This document shows, in pieces, positions 25,030 to 34,123 of a stretch of 64,000 nt of DNA (the stretch's first letter is position 1; each line of letters opens with the position of its first letter). Origin of the DNA: Streptomyces sp. NRRL F-525 (GTDB lineage: Bacteria; Actinomycetota; Actinomycetes; Streptomycetales; Streptomycetaceae); assembly GCF_000716605.1 (NCBI RefSeq), contig NZ_JNXE01000001.1, forward strand, positions 186,001 through 250,000, read 5' to 3'. The position numbers were made by a program, and so were the translations under genes. The notes under the pieces are model-generated. The model had not been told where the DNA came from and searched no databases. It worked only from the letters and a program-made list of their open reading frames with translations.

Positions 25030-25569
25030 ATGGAAGATCTGGGAGTCGCGGCCTGGCCGCCTGAGCTGATCAGAACGGGGCGGCTCGTGCTCCGTGCGTC
25101 CGAGGTGCGGGACCGCGCGACGTTCATCGAACTGCTCGCCTCGCCGGAGGTGCACACCTACCTCGGCGGTCCTCGCCCGCGTGACGAGCTCGAGCGCGAG
25201 ATGCCTGCGGTGCCCGAGCACCGGCCCGGGAGCTTCGTCGTCGATCTCGACGGGGCGATGGTCGGCCTGATCCTGCTCAGGAGGGCGACCGGGCACAGCC
25301 GCCCGGCTGCCGTGGGAAAGGTCGATCTCGGCTACCTGTTCCTGCCCCGGACGTGGGGATCCGGGTACGCCGCCGAGGCGTGCGCGGCTGCGCTCGGCTG
25401 GCTCGACGACGTTCTTCCCGGCGAGCCGGTGGTGCTCACCACCCAGACCGCCAACGCCCGTTCGATGCGCCTCGCGGCGAAACTGGGGTTCACCGAGGTG
25501 GAGCGGTTCGAGGCATGGGACGCCGAGCAGTGGCTCGGCATGCGGTCAACGGCCGTGCCGCCGCGCTGA
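25030..25569 (+). CDS. GNAT-family N-acetyltransferase
   Basis: A 179-residue acetyltransferase similar to ribosomal-protein acetyltransferases of the RimJ/RimL type. The N-terminus RTGRLVLRASEVRD, the acetyl-CoA loop PRTWGSGYAAEACAAAL and the late strand NARSMRLAAKLGF are diagnostic. ATG 25030 is used; a GTG two codons earlier is also possible and neither has a clear ribosome binding site. The target is unknown. It lies alone between the PaaX gene and the pectate lyase block. Confidence 0.85.
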   Translation: MEDLGVAAWPPELIRTGRLVLRASEVRDRATFIELLASPEVHTYLGGPRPRDELEREMPAVPEHRPGSFVVDLDGAMVGLILLRRATGHSRPAAVGKVDLGYLFLPRTWGSGYAAEACAAALGWLDDVLPGEPVVLTTQTANARSMRLAAKLGFTEVERFEAWDAEQWLGMRSTAVPPR

Positions 25570-25640
25570 GTTGGTGCCGGAGCGGCCGTGCGAAGCGCCG
25601 TGCGGGGACGCTTCGTACGGCCGCCGTCACCGTGGGAGGC

Positions 25641-26435
25641 CTACTTGTACGTGATGTCCGAGGACGCGTACTTGCAGTAAGTCCCGTCCGCGCCCGTGCC
25701 GTTGGTTGTCGGCTCCGCGCCCGTGTTGTTCCCGATGTACTTCTGGCAGGGGATCATCTTCTTGCTGGTGTCCCCGACGATGGTGATGGCCTTCAGGGTC
25801 GCGCTGTCGCCGTAGTTGGTGTTGATGCCGACGATCCGGCTGCCCTTGTAGGTCGCCTCGATGGAGTTGAGGTTGATCGTGCGCTTGTACTGCGTCTTGC
25901 AGTTGCCGCACGAGCGGACGAACGTACCGAAGGTCTGCGCCGCGAAGTTGGAGACGTTGAGGGTCCCGGCGCCGTTGAACTGGAAGACCTTGTCGCTCGC
26001 CTCCTTCGCGCCACCGCCGTTCACGGCGTACACGTTCGACGACGAGGAGCCCAGGAAGGTCGCAGCGTCCTCGCCGACGTCCTCCCACCAGACGTTCTGC
26101 AGCGTGCAACTGCCCAGGCAGTGGATGCCGTCGGCGGCGGGCGAGCCGATGATGACGTTCTTGACGACGGCACCGGCGGCCAGCTCCAGGATGGGGCCCT
26201 GGTCCTCGTCCTGGCTGCCCGTGCCCAGGTCGCCGCTGCCGTACAGGCGCAGCATCCCGTAGTCCTTGGTGCCCGAGACCGAGATCGTCGAGGTCACTGC
26301 CTGGCTGCCGCTCGCGGTGGGCCAGGTGGCTGCACTGGCCGGCGAGAGCGCGCCAGATGCCATGATCATGCCAACGGAGAGGCCGAAGGCGGCCAACGCG
26401 CCTGTCAGCGCGCGCGATCGTGCGGAAGAAGTCAT
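25641..26435 (-). CDS. Secreted pectate lyase, PL3 family
   Basis: A 264-residue extracellular enzyme that cleaves polygalacturonate by beta-elimination. The signal peptide covers about the first 36 residues (basic start MTSSARSRALTG, hydrophobic core, PASAA cleavage region). The mature part is a right-handed beta-helix of the small PL3 type (KDYGMLRLYGSGDLG, NVWWEDVGEDAATF, RSCGNCKTQY), with four or more cysteines suited to disulfides outside the cell. GAGAAGGAA precedes the ATG. It lies 32 bp behind the PL1 lyase gene and almost surely shares its promoter, so both are controlled by the box in that promoter. Confidence 0.9.
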   Translation of the reverse strand: MTSSARSRALTGALAAFGLSVGMIMASGALSPASAATWPTASGSQAVTSTISVSGTKDYGMLRLYGSGDLGTGSQDEDQGPILELAAGAVVKNVIIGSPAADGIHCLGSCTLQNVWWEDVGEDAATFLGSSSSNVYAVNGGGAKEASDKVFQFNGAGTLNVSNFAAQTFGTFVRSCGNCKTQYKRTINLNSIEATYKGSRIVGINTNYGDSATLKAITIVGDTSKKMIPCQKYIGNNTGAEPTTNGTGADGTYCKYASSDITYK

Positions 26436-26467
26436 GTCCCGATTCCTTCTCCGAGGTGGGGGAGTGG

Positions 26468-27424
26468 TCAGAGCTTTCCGGTGCCCGCGCCCGCGGTCAC
26501 CGAGGCGACGACGGTCGAGGCGGGCTCGGCGGTGTAGCTGTACGGCGGGCTGGTGAACGTGCCGACCTGCGAGATCTCGGTGGCGGCTCCACCGAGGTCG
26601 TTGCCGCTGAGGTTGGCGTAGCCGTCCACGTCGCTGTCCCGGTTCGTCGTGACGGCGACCTCCGTGTCCCGGAAGACGTTGTTCTGGACGAACATCTGGG
26701 CGCCCATGCGCGAGTGCACGGCCGTCTCGGCGCCGACGACGTAGTTGTCGTAGAAGTGCCCGGTGCCGAAACGCAGGCTGGGGATACGGGAGTTGACCTG
26801 GTCGAACCAGTTGTGGTGGTACGTCACCCGCAGATGCCCGGTGTCCTCGCTCGCGTTGTTGTCGCTGTGGCCGACGAGCGAGCCCTTGTAGTGGTTCTTG
26901 AAGGTGTTCCAGGAGACGGTGACGTAGTCGGAGGCGTGGCTGATGTCGACCAGGCCGTCGTAGTAGTCCTTGCCGTGGTCGAGGTCGGACGAGAAGGCGT
27001 TGTGGTCGATCCACACCTTCGTCGACGCCTGCACGGTGATGCCGTCGGCGGGCGCGACCGACTTGCTGATGTTCAGGTTGCGGACGACGACGTTCGTCAC
27101 GTTCTTCAGGCGCAGCCCGCCGCCGGTGAACCCGGACGCCGAACCGACGCCCAGGACCGTGGTGTTGGACCCGACGTCGACCTGACCGCTCAGCGAGATC
27201 AGGCCGTTGACCTTGACCACCTTCGAACTGCCGCCGGTGACGGCCGACTTGAAGGCGTCCAGCGTCGACACCGTGACCGCCGAGGCGCCGCCGCCCCCGG
27301 TCGTCCCGGCGCCGAAACCGACCGGCGAGGCGTCGACCGCCGACGCGGACTGGGGGAGCGCGAACACGGCGACGGTGGCCAATGCGACAGCCGTCAGGGC
27401 TGACCTTCGGGAGCGAGTACGCAT
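26468..27424 (-). CDS. Secreted pectate lyase, PL1 family
   Basis: A 318-residue extracellular pectate lyase. An N-terminal signal (MRTRSRRSALTAV, core, SASAVDA) precedes a PL1 beta-helix. Key regions are VWIDHNAFSSD, YYDGLVDISHASDYVTVSW (calcium-binding aspartates) and NSRIPSLRFG with the catalytic arginine. ATG 27424 has AAGGGA 9 bases upstream. It heads a two-gene lyase operon whose promoter at 27512-27540 carries a LacI-type operator. PL1 and PL3 enzymes made together attack pectin of different methylation. Confidence 0.93.
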   Translation of the reverse strand: MRTRSRRSALTAVALATVAVFALPQSASAVDASPVGFGAGTTGGGGASAVTVSTLDAFKSAVTGGSSKVVKVNGLISLSGQVDVGSNTTVLGVGSASGFTGGGLRLKNVTNVVVRNLNISKSVAPADGITVQASTKVWIDHNAFSSDLDHGKDYYDGLVDISHASDYVTVSWNTFKNHYKGSLVGHSDNNASEDTGHLRVTYHHNWFDQVNSRIPSLRFGTGHFYDNYVVGAETAVHSRMGAQMFVQNNVFRDTEVAVTTNRDSDVDGYANLSGNDLGGAATEISQVGTFTSPPYSYTAEPASTVVASVTAGAGTGKL

Positions 27425-27511
27425 GCGGGTGCGTCCCTTCGGAGGGGTCGGGTGATCGCGTACGTGAACGAGGCGTGCCGCTAGAGGTGTTGCGGTCACA
27501 CATCTGAACGG

Positions 27512-27540
27512 AAGGTAGGGTGCAAGCGCTTTCTAGTCAA
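27512..27540 (-). promoter_or_regulatory. Pectate lyase promoter with embedded LacI-type operator
   Basis: On the minus strand TTGACT (27540-27535), a 17-base spacer and TACCTT (27517-27512) form a good sigma-70-type (HrdB) promoter, about 80 bases before the PL1 start. The spacer contains GAAAGCGCTTGC, a near-palindrome around AAGCGCTT, the core typical of LacI-family operators. Repressor bound there would block the polymerase directly. Confidence 0.75.
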
Positions 27541-27566
27541 CGCTCCGCGCGAAACTATTCGAGGCG

Positions 27567-27580
27567 TGGGAGCGCTTCCA
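27567..27580. promoter_or_regulatory. CebR-like box upstream of the CBM2 esterase
   Basis: TGGGAGCGCTTCCA matches 13 of 14 positions of TGGGAGCGCTCCCA, the operator of the cello-oligosaccharide-responsive repressor CebR in Streptomyces. It lies about 90 bp before the chosen esterase start and 26 bp from the -35 of the divergent pectate lyase promoter. Confidence 0.75.
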
Positions 27581-27672
27581 TGGGGCTCATGTCCATGCCA
27601 CGATGCCGATGGTTCCCCCTCCGAACGATGCCGCACGAGCCGCACGAGCCGCGCTCAGGAAGGGACGATGAC

Positions 27673-28998
27673 GTGCGCCCCACAGCCGACAACACCCTCA
27701 AGTCCGCCCGGAGAAAGCCGCGTTCGGTACTCGTCGCGGTCTTCGGAGCGCTGGTGCCGCTCCTCGCGGCCCTGACCCTCCTGGCACCCCCGGCCACCGC
27801 CCGCACCGAGGCCGTCCCCACCGCGACCCTCACCGAGGTCACCGGCTTCGGCGCCAACCCCAGCAGCCTCCAGATGTACGTGTACGTCCCGGCCGCCGTC
27901 ACCGCGCACCCGGCGGTCGTCGTGGCCGTGCACTACTGCGGGGGATCGGGCCCGGCGATGTACTCCGGCACCGAATACGCCTCGCTGGCCGACCAGTTGG
28001 GGTTCATCGTGATCTACCCGTCGGTCACCCGCGCCAGCAAGTGCTTCGACGTCTCCTCGCCCCAGGCCCTGCACCGCGACGGGGGCAGCGACCCGGTCGG
28101 CATCAAGTCCATGGTCGACTGGGTGACCAGCACCTACTCCGCCGACACCTCCCGCGTCTACGCCCTGGGCATCTCCTCCGGCGCAATGATGACGAACGTC
28201 CTGCTCGGCGACTACCCCGACGTGTTCGCGGCGGGCGCCGCCTTCGCCGGCGTACCGTTCGGCTGCTTCGCCACCACCGACGGCTCGGAGTGGAACACCG
28301 CCTGCGCGAACGGCACGGTCATCCAAACCCCGCAGCAATGGGGCGACTTGGTCCGGGGCGCCGACCCCGGCTACACCGGCCCGCGCCCCCGCATGCAGCT
28401 GTGGCACGGCACCGCGGACGACACGCTGCGCTACCCCAACTTCGGCGAGGAGATCAAACAGTGGACCAACGTGCAGGGCGTCAGCCAGACCCCGGCCGCC
28501 ACCGACACCCCGGCGACCGGCTGGACCCGCACCCGCTACGGTGCCACCGGTGACCGGGCCCCCGTCGAGGCGATCAGCCTCCAGGGCGTCACCCACAACC
28601 TCTACACCTACGGCATGGGCGCCCGTGTCCTCACCTTCTTCGGCCTGACCGGCGGCGGCACCACACCCCCGCCCTCGACCGGCCCCTGCAAGGTGACCGT
28701 CACGACCAGCGCCTGGAACACCGGCCTCACCGCCTCCGTGACCATCACCAACACCGGTACAAGTGCCGTCAACGGCTGGCAGTTGGGCTTCACCCTGCCC
28801 ACCGGCCAGGCCATCACCAACGGCTGGGGGGCCACCTACGCACCGGCCTCCGGCACGGTGACGGCCACCAACGCCTCCTACGACGGCACGATCGCCCCCA
28901 ACGCGAGCGTGACCATCGGCTACCAGGCGAACCACACCGGCAACAGCGCGGCGCCGACGGCCTACACGCTCAACGGGACGGCCTGCACGGTCGGTTGA
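27673..28998 (+). CDS. Secreted CE1/PHB-depolymerase-type esterase with CBM2
   Basis: A 441-residue extracellular esterase. A signal peptide (basic KSARRKPRSVLVAV, core, PPATARTEA) leads to an alpha/beta-hydrolase domain with the nucleophile in GISSGAMMT, and a histidine in QGVTHNLYTYG. A linker (GGGTTPPPSTGP) joins it to a C-terminal carbohydrate-binding module of family 2 bounded by cysteines (CKVTVTTSAWNTG to TACTVG). The fold is shared by feruloyl and acetylxylan esterases and PHB depolymerases; the CBM2 and the CebR box make plant cell-wall ester cleavage the better guess. GTG 27673 is chosen for AGGAAGGGA at 7 bases; upstream ATGs in the same frame lack a site and would bury the signal peptide. 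Confidence 0.88.
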   Translation: MRPTADNTLKSARRKPRSVLVAVFGALVPLLAALTLLAPPATARTEAVPTATLTEVTGFGANPSSLQMYVYVPAAVTAHPAVVVAVHYCGGSGPAMYSGTEYASLADQLGFIVIYPSVTRASKCFDVSSPQALHRDGGSDPVGIKSMVDWVTSTYSADTSRVYALGISSGAMMTNVLLGDYPDVFAAGAAFAGVPFGCFATTDGSEWNTACANGTVIQTPQQWGDLVRGADPGYTGPRPRMQLWHGTADDTLRYPNFGEEIKQWTNVQGVSQTPAATDTPATGWTRTRYGATGDRAPVEAISLQGVTHNLYTYGMGARVLTFFGLTGGGTTPPPSTGPCKVTVTTSAWNTGLTASVTITNTGTSAVNGWQLGFTLPTGQAITNGWGATYAPASGTVTATNASYDGTIAPNASVTIGYQANHTGNSAAPTAYTLNGTACTVG

Positions 28999-29066
28999 CC
29001 CACTCCGGGGTGCGTGCCCTGCGCGCACCCCTGCGCCCCAACTCCCGCCAGAGGAAGGCAGGTTCC

Positions 29067-30353
29067 GTGCAGCCCACGAGACGGACAGCGATCGTCGCCA
29101 CGACGACAACGGCGCTGTCGGCCCTGGTCGCCACCAACCCCGCACGCGCAGAGGGGAGTTCAGCCCCGTCCGTCGCGCACTGGGTGAACACCTGGACGGC
29201 GATGCCCCAGCTCACCGAGCCCGGGAACCTGCCACCCGCGCCGTTCACCGGGACCGCCTCAGTCCTCGTCGACACGACCCTGCGCCAGACACTCCGCGTC
29301 ACCACCGGCGGCCGGAAGCTCCGCCTGCGCTTCTCCAACGCCTACGGCGACACCCCGCTCCCGCTCACCGCGGTGACGCTGGCGCTCCCGCAGGACGGCA
29401 GGGCGGGAGCGAGCGCGATCGTGCCCGGTAGCAGCAGACTGGTCACGTTCGCCGGACGCCGATCGGCGACGGTCCCCGTCGGCGCCCAACTGGTTTCCGA
29501 CCCACTGGACTTGGACCTGCGCCCGGCGTCCATCCTGGCCGTGACGACGTACCTGGCGACGGGCCAGCCCTCGCTCGCGCTCACCTCGCACCCGGGCTCG
29601 CGCACGACCTCGTACCTCCGCACCGGCGACCACACCGAGGACCAGGACCTGTTGCCCGGGGCGACCCCGGTCGACCACTGGTATCTGCTGAGCGACGTGG
29701 AGGTCCTGGCCCCGCGCGCGAGCACGGCCGTAGCGATCCTGGGCGACTCGCTCACCGACGGCCGAGGCTCCACGACCAACGCCAACGACCGCTGGCCCGA
29801 CCAGCTCTACGACCGTCTCCGCGCCCACCCCGCCACCGAGTCCGTGGCAATCCTGAACCAGGCCGCCGGGGGCAACCGAGTCCTCAACGACGGCCTCGGC
29901 CCCAACGTCCTCGCCCGCCTCGACCGCGACGTCCTCTCCCGCAGCGGGGTCACCCGCCTCATCGTCTTCGAGGGCGTCAACGACATCGGCACCGCCGACG
30001 CGACCACCACCGCCCAACACCAGGTCACGGAAGACCTGTTGGCCGCCTACGCCCAGATCGTCGTCCGCGCCCACGCCCAGGGCATCCGCGTCTACGGCGC
30101 GACCCTGCTCCCCTTCGGCGGAAACACCTACGACGACCCGGCGGGAGAGCGCGAGTCCTCCCGCCGGGCGGTCAACTCCTGGATCCGCACGGCCGGTTGC
30201 TTCGACGCGGTCCTCGACTTCGACCACGCCGTACGCGATCCGGCCGACCCGCGCCGACTGCTCCCGTCCCTCCAGGTCGGCGACTGGCTGCATCTCAATC
30301 CGGCGGGGTATGGGGTGCTGGCCGCGACGGTCCCTGCCGGACTGCTGCGCTGA
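29067..30353 (+). CDS. Secreted SGNH/GDSL hydrolase
   Basis: A 428-residue esterase of the SGNH fold. The N-terminus is export-like (QPTRRTAIVATTTTALSALV, then PARAEG) with an arginine pair that could suit Tat or Sec. An N-terminal beta domain of about 190 residues precedes the catalytic part: block I ILGDSLTDGRGS, block II glycine AAGGNRV, block III EGVNDIG, and block V DWLHLNPAGY. Related Streptomyces enzymes remove acyl groups from polysaccharides or lipids. GTG 29067 has AGGAAGG 8-9 bases ahead. The gene lies 68 bp after the CBM2 esterase and is probably co-transcribed and co-regulated by the CebR-like box. Confidence 0.85.
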   Translation: MQPTRRTAIVATTTTALSALVATNPARAEGSSAPSVAHWVNTWTAMPQLTEPGNLPPAPFTGTASVLVDTTLRQTLRVTTGGRKLRLRFSNAYGDTPLPLTAVTLALPQDGRAGASAIVPGSSRLVTFAGRRSATVPVGAQLVSDPLDLDLRPASILAVTTYLATGQPSLALTSHPGSRTTSYLRTGDHTEDQDLLPGATPVDHWYLLSDVEVLAPRASTAVAILGDSLTDGRGSTTNANDRWPDQLYDRLRAHPATESVAILNQAAGGNRVLNDGLGPNVLARLDRDVLSRSGVTRLIVFEGVNDIGTADATTTAQHQVTEDLLAAYAQIVVRAHAQGIRVYGATLLPFGGNTYDDPAGERESSRRAVNSWIRTAGCFDAVLDFDHAVRDPADPRRLLPSLQVGDWLHLNPAGYGVLAATVPAGLLR

Positions 30354-30574
30354 TCAGGGCGAAGGGCGTCGGCGGTCTCTGATCGGCGCCGGTACGCGGG
30401 GAGTTGTGCCTGCGGCTGCGAGGCGGAAGGGGCGTCGACGTCAGAGGCTGCCGTCACGGGTGTCGAGAAGGGGGAGTCGGCTACCGACGGCAACGCCGTT
30501 GTGCCCCAAGCCTGTTGGGCAGCGGGGATGGTGTGCCTCGCCCCGCGTCCGCGACAGGATCCGCCGGACCGGCC

Positions 30575-31942
30575 CTAGACGACCGGCTCCTCCGCGACCG
30601 CGCCGGCGGAAGCAGCCGTGCTGGTGGCAGGCGAACTTCCCTTCGCAGGAAGGTGGTTGAAGAGCAGGTTCAGTACGATCGCCGTCAGGCAGCCCGCGCT
30701 GATGCCGCTGTTCATCACCGTCTGGAACCAGTCCGGGAACTGCGCGTAGATCGTCGGCACCCCGACCGGGAGCACGCCCACGGCCACCGAGACGGCGACG
30801 ACGGTGAGGTTGTGGTTGTCCTTGAAGTCGACCTGGGTCAGGGTGCGCAGACCGCTCGCGGCGACCGTGCCGAACATGACCAGACCCGCGCCGCCGAGCA
30901 CCGGCGCCGGGATCGCCGCGACGACCGCGCCCAGCTTGGGCAGCAGACCGAGGACGACGAGGATGCCACCGGCGACCGCGACGACCCAGCGGCTGCGGAC
31001 CCGGGTCATGCCGACGAGGCCGACGTTCTGGGCGTACGCCGTGTACGGGAAGGTATTGAAGACGCCGCCGAGGACGGTGGAGAGGCCGTCGGCGCGCAGT
31101 CCGTCCGCGAGCGAACGCGGCTCTATCCTGCGGTCGGTCATCTCGCCGACCGCGATCAGGTCACCGGTCGTCTCGGTCATCGTCACCAGCGCCACCACCA
31201 GCATCGACACGATCGCCGAGGCGTGGAAGGTGGGCGTTCCAAAATGGAACGGGGTGCTGATGCCGACCCAGTCGGCGTCCCCGACCCCGCTGAAGTCCGT
31301 GAACCCGAACACCACCGCGGCCACCAGCCCCACCGCCATGCCGATCAGCACCGCGATCCGGCTGAGGAAGGCCGGCGCGAACCGCTGCACCCCGAGCACG
31401 ACCGCGAGGACGAAGGCGGCGAGCGCGATGTTCTTAGGTTCACCGAAGTCCTTCGAACCCTGCCCGCCCGCCGCCCAGTTGCCCGCCGCCGGCAGCAGCG
31501 ACAGACCGATGATCAGGATCACCGTGCCAGTGACCAGCGGCGGGAAGAAGCGCAGCAGCCTGCCGAAGACGGGGGCCAGGAGCGCGATCGCGAGCCCCGC
31601 GATGATCACCGAGCCGTAGATCGCGGGCAGCCCGCCGCCCGTCGTGCCGATCAGCACCATCGGCGACACCGCGGCGAACGTACAGCCCTGCATGATCGGC
31701 AGCCGCACGCCGAACCGCCAGAAACCTATGCACTGGATGAGCGTGGCTATCCCGCACACCAGCAGGTCCGCGGTGATCAGATACGCCAGGTCGGCGGCCG
31801 ACAGCTTCATCGCCCCGCCCACGATCAGCGGCACCGCGACCGCGCCCGCGTACATCGCGAGCACGTGCTGGAGCCCGAAGGTGGCCAGTTGCCGTACGGG
31901 TGGGACCTCGTCGACGGGATGCACGGGTGTGGTCGTGGCCAT
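30575..31942 (-). CDS. NCS2 nucleobase:cation symporter (xanthine/uracil permease type)
   Basis: A 455-residue plasma-membrane transporter with about 14 hydrophobic segments. NCS2 signatures are visible: MQGCTFAAVSPMVLIG in the first half, the acidic helix TMTETTGDLIAVGEM, and the QNVGLVGMTRVRSRW motif with the substrate-contact asparagine region. It imports xanthine, uric acid or uracil with protons or sodium. The N-terminal tail (HPVDEVPPVRQLATFGLQHVL) is typical. ATG 31942 has CAGGAG 6 bases upstream. It stands alone. Its upstream region repeats CTGTTC twice on the minus strand, a possible regulator site that I cannot assign. Confidence 0.9.
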   Translation of the reverse strand: MATTTPVHPVDEVPPVRQLATFGLQHVLAMYAGAVAVPLIVGGAMKLSAADLAYLITADLLVCGIATLIQCIGFWRFGVRLPIMQGCTFAAVSPMVLIGTTGGGLPAIYGSVIIAGLAIALLAPVFGRLLRFFPPLVTGTVILIIGLSLLPAAGNWAAGGQGSKDFGEPKNIALAAFVLAVVLGVQRFAPAFLSRIAVLIGMAVGLVAAVVFGFTDFSGVGDADWVGISTPFHFGTPTFHASAIVSMLVVALVTMTETTGDLIAVGEMTDRRIEPRSLADGLRADGLSTVLGGVFNTFPYTAYAQNVGLVGMTRVRSRWVVAVAGGILVVLGLLPKLGAVVAAIPAPVLGGAGLVMFGTVAASGLRTLTQVDFKDNHNLTVVAVSVAVGVLPVGVPTIYAQFPDWFQTVMNSGISAGCLTAIVLNLLFNHLPAKGSSPATSTAASAGAVAEEPVV

Positions 31943-32078
31943 GGACACTCCTGAGCGGCGGAGAGGGGAGAAATGTGCGAACAGTTCGAGACCGTAGGCG
32001 CCTTGAACAGTTTGTTGATTTCTGGGTTGTTGCCGCCGTGTGTCTTGCCCGGCTGCTATGTGTGCGCCCCACATATCT

Positions 32079-33425
32079 CTATGCGCGCGCCTCGCGTGCC
32101 GCCGCCAGCAGGGCATCCCAGTCCGGCAGTTTGACCACACCACCCCGCCCGAGCGAGGCCCCCAACTCCGCCTCGGCCCGCTCGATGGCCTCCCACCCGC
32201 TCCACTCGACCGGCTTGATCCCCTCGGCGCGCAGTGCGGGGAGCGGGTCCTCGGGCGCATCCCGTCGTACGAGCATGGAGGCGTCGGCGAGCAGGGACGT
32301 CACCGTCTCCTTGGCGTCCGGGCGGTTGGTGCCGATGACGCCGGTCGGGCCCCGCTTGATCCAGCCGGCCACGTACTCGCCGGGCACGGTCCGCCCATCG
32401 CGTACGACCCGGCCCGCCCGGTGCGGCACGGTGCCGTGCTCGGCGTCGAACGGCAGCCCGTCCAACGGCACTCCGCGATAGCCCACCGAGCGCAGCACCA
32501 ACTGCGCCTCGATCTCCTCGAATTGACCCGTGCCGACCACTCCGCCCCGCCCGTCCGGCGCGGTGCGTTCGAAGCGGACCGCGCCCACGCGCCCTGCCTC
32601 GTCGAGGAGTTGGACGGGACGGAGGAAGAAACGGAGGTGGATACGGCGTGCGGCGCCCTGGGGCGGAAGCGCGGCCCAGCGGCGGAGTTCCTCCACGTTG
32701 CGGCGTTGGGCACCGGGCAGGGCGGAGGGGTCGAGACAGTCCGGGTCGAGCGCCAACTCGGCCGGATCCACGGTCACTTCGGTGTCCGGGAGCCCGCCCA
32801 GCTCACGTAGCTCCTTCGTCGTGAACCGGGCCTGCGAGGGACCGCGCCGGCCGACCATGTGGACGTCCGTGATCCCGCTCGCGGACAGTGCGGTGAGCGC
32901 GGTTTGGGGAATGTCGGTACGGCTCAGTTCGGCCGCGCCGCGCGCCAGCATCCGCGTGACGTCCACCGCGACGTTGCCCACGCCGATGACCACGGCCGAG
33001 CGCGCGCCGAGCACGAACCCGTCGGCGGTGGAGTCCGGGTGGGCGCTGTACCAGGACACGAACTCGGTCGCCGACCAGCTGCCGGGCAGCTCCTCGCCGG
33101 GAATCCCCAGGTGGCGGTCGGTGGCGGCACCCACGCAGTACACGACCGCGTCGTACAACTCCCGCAGCCGGGCGGCCGACAGTCCGCCCGGTCCCACGAG
33201 CACCCCGCCGAGGAACCGCACCCGCCCGTGCTCCAGGACCGCCCGCAGATTGTTCTGCAGCGACTTGATCTTCTCGTGGTCCGGTGCCACGCCGTAGCGC
33301 ACCAGACCGTACGGGCACGGCAGCCGGTCCAGGACGTCGACCAGTACCCCGGGCTCCAGCTGGACCAGACTCTGGGCGGTGTAGACCCCGCTCGGCCCGG
33401 AGCCGACGACGGCGACACGCAGCAC
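32079..33425 (-). CDS. Ferredoxin/flavodoxin-NADP+ reductase, FprA-like
   Basis: A 448-residue FAD enzyme that moves electrons between NADPH and ferredoxin, often for cytochromes P450. The FAD motif VVGSGPSGVYTAQ is at the N-terminus, followed by CPYGLVRYGVAPDH, the NADP site VIGVGNVAVDVTRML and the late GWIKRGPTGVIGTNRPDA, as in mycobacterial FprA and mitochondrial adrenodoxin reductase. GTG 33425 is preferred to GTG 33440 because AGGAG sits 7 bases before it. No ferredoxin gene is adjacent. The last 25 bases before the stop flank an inverted repeat, TATGTG/CACATA (32057-32075), beyond the gene. Confidence 0.93.
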   Translation of the reverse strand: MLRVAVVGSGPSGVYTAQSLVQLEPGVLVDVLDRLPCPYGLVRYGVAPDHEKIKSLQNNLRAVLEHGRVRFLGGVLVGPGGLSAARLRELYDAVVYCVGAATDRHLGIPGEELPGSWSATEFVSWYSAHPDSTADGFVLGARSAVVIGVGNVAVDVTRMLARGAAELSRTDIPQTALTALSASGITDVHMVGRRGPSQARFTTKELRELGGLPDTEVTVDPAELALDPDCLDPSALPGAQRRNVEELRRWAALPPQGAARRIHLRFFLRPVQLLDEAGRVGAVRFERTAPDGRGGVVGTGQFEEIEAQLVLRSVGYRGVPLDGLPFDAEHGTVPHRAGRVVRDGRTVPGEYVAGWIKRGPTGVIGTNRPDAKETVTSLLADASMLVRRDAPEDPLPALRAEGIKPVEWSGWEAIERAEAELGASLGRGGVVKLPDWDALLAAAREARA

Positions 33426-33598
33426 GGCGGAACTCCTCACCCGTCAGGCACACAGGAGAACGCTCATTCGCCAGACCACTGACACGTCCAGGATCGCACC
33501 ACCGGTGCTCCGCTGACAGGGTGCCGGACGCACCCGTACGCGCTGGGGGCGCGCGTGTCCGTTCGTATGGAATGTGATCATGCGGTTACGTTGCGTAT

Positions 33599-34114
33599 GT
33601 GCTAGAAGCATCCTTCGTTAATCTTTCTGATCGCTCTCCGGCTGACGGTGCGGTGTCCGTGTGGCCCGCGTGGGAAGTGCAGGAGCACGACGGCGCCACC
33701 TCGTGGTTCCACGTCCGGCTCGCCTTCCCCGACGGCGCCCGGGTCGACGCGCTCGCCGTGGTCTGTGAGCAGACCGTCTCCGTCGAGGACGTACGGGCTC
33801 AACCCGCCCTGTCCCTCGACGACTTGACGGTGCTGGCCGACTGGCTGGAGGGGCCGCTCTTCGAGGCGTGCGGGCTGCAACCCGGGGAGGAGGACGTGGA
33901 GTCGGGCGGAGCGCGCCGGGCCCGGCCGGCCTGGCCTCGGGGTATCGAGGGGCGGTGGCAGATCGCTCAGGAGTATCGCGCCGCGCAGGAGGAGGGAGTT
34001 GATCCCGTCCTCGCCGTGATGTGCGCGACCGGGCACAGTCGGCGCCGGTCGCTTCGGCTCATCTCGCAGGCGCGGGACGCCGGGTTTCTGACGCCTCGTC
34101 ACGCCCGGCGCTGA
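33599..34114 (+). CDS. Conserved Streptomyces protein, DUF6214-like
   Basis: A 171-residue cytosolic protein of unknown function. The pattern VWPAWEVQEHDG, then WFHVRLAFPDGARVD, then LSLDDLTVLADWLEGPLFEA resembles the DUF6214 family as I remember it. The C-terminal third is helical and basic (HSRRRSLRLISQARDAG), reminiscent of a small DNA- or ribosome-binding helical bundle. The GTG at 33599 has no clear ribosome binding site; a second GTG at residue 19 (VSVWPAW) may be the real start, which would match family length. It is divergent from the FprA-like gene and converges with the TetR gene. Confidence 0.6.
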   Translation: MLEASFVNLSDRSPADGAVSVWPAWEVQEHDGATSWFHVRLAFPDGARVDALAVVCEQTVSVEDVRAQPALSLDDLTVLADWLEGPLFEACGLQPGEEDVESGGARRARPAWPRGIEGRWQIAQEYRAAQEEGVDPVLAVMCATGHSRRRSLRLISQARDAGFLTPRHARR

Positions 34115-34123
34115 GTAGGGCGG

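Noticed and set aside
32057..32075. TATGTG-N7-CACATA as a terminator or operator
   Set aside because: It lies right behind the FprA-like gene but has weak A/T pairing and no T-run, and its distance from the permease promoter is unclear. It is too short to claim.
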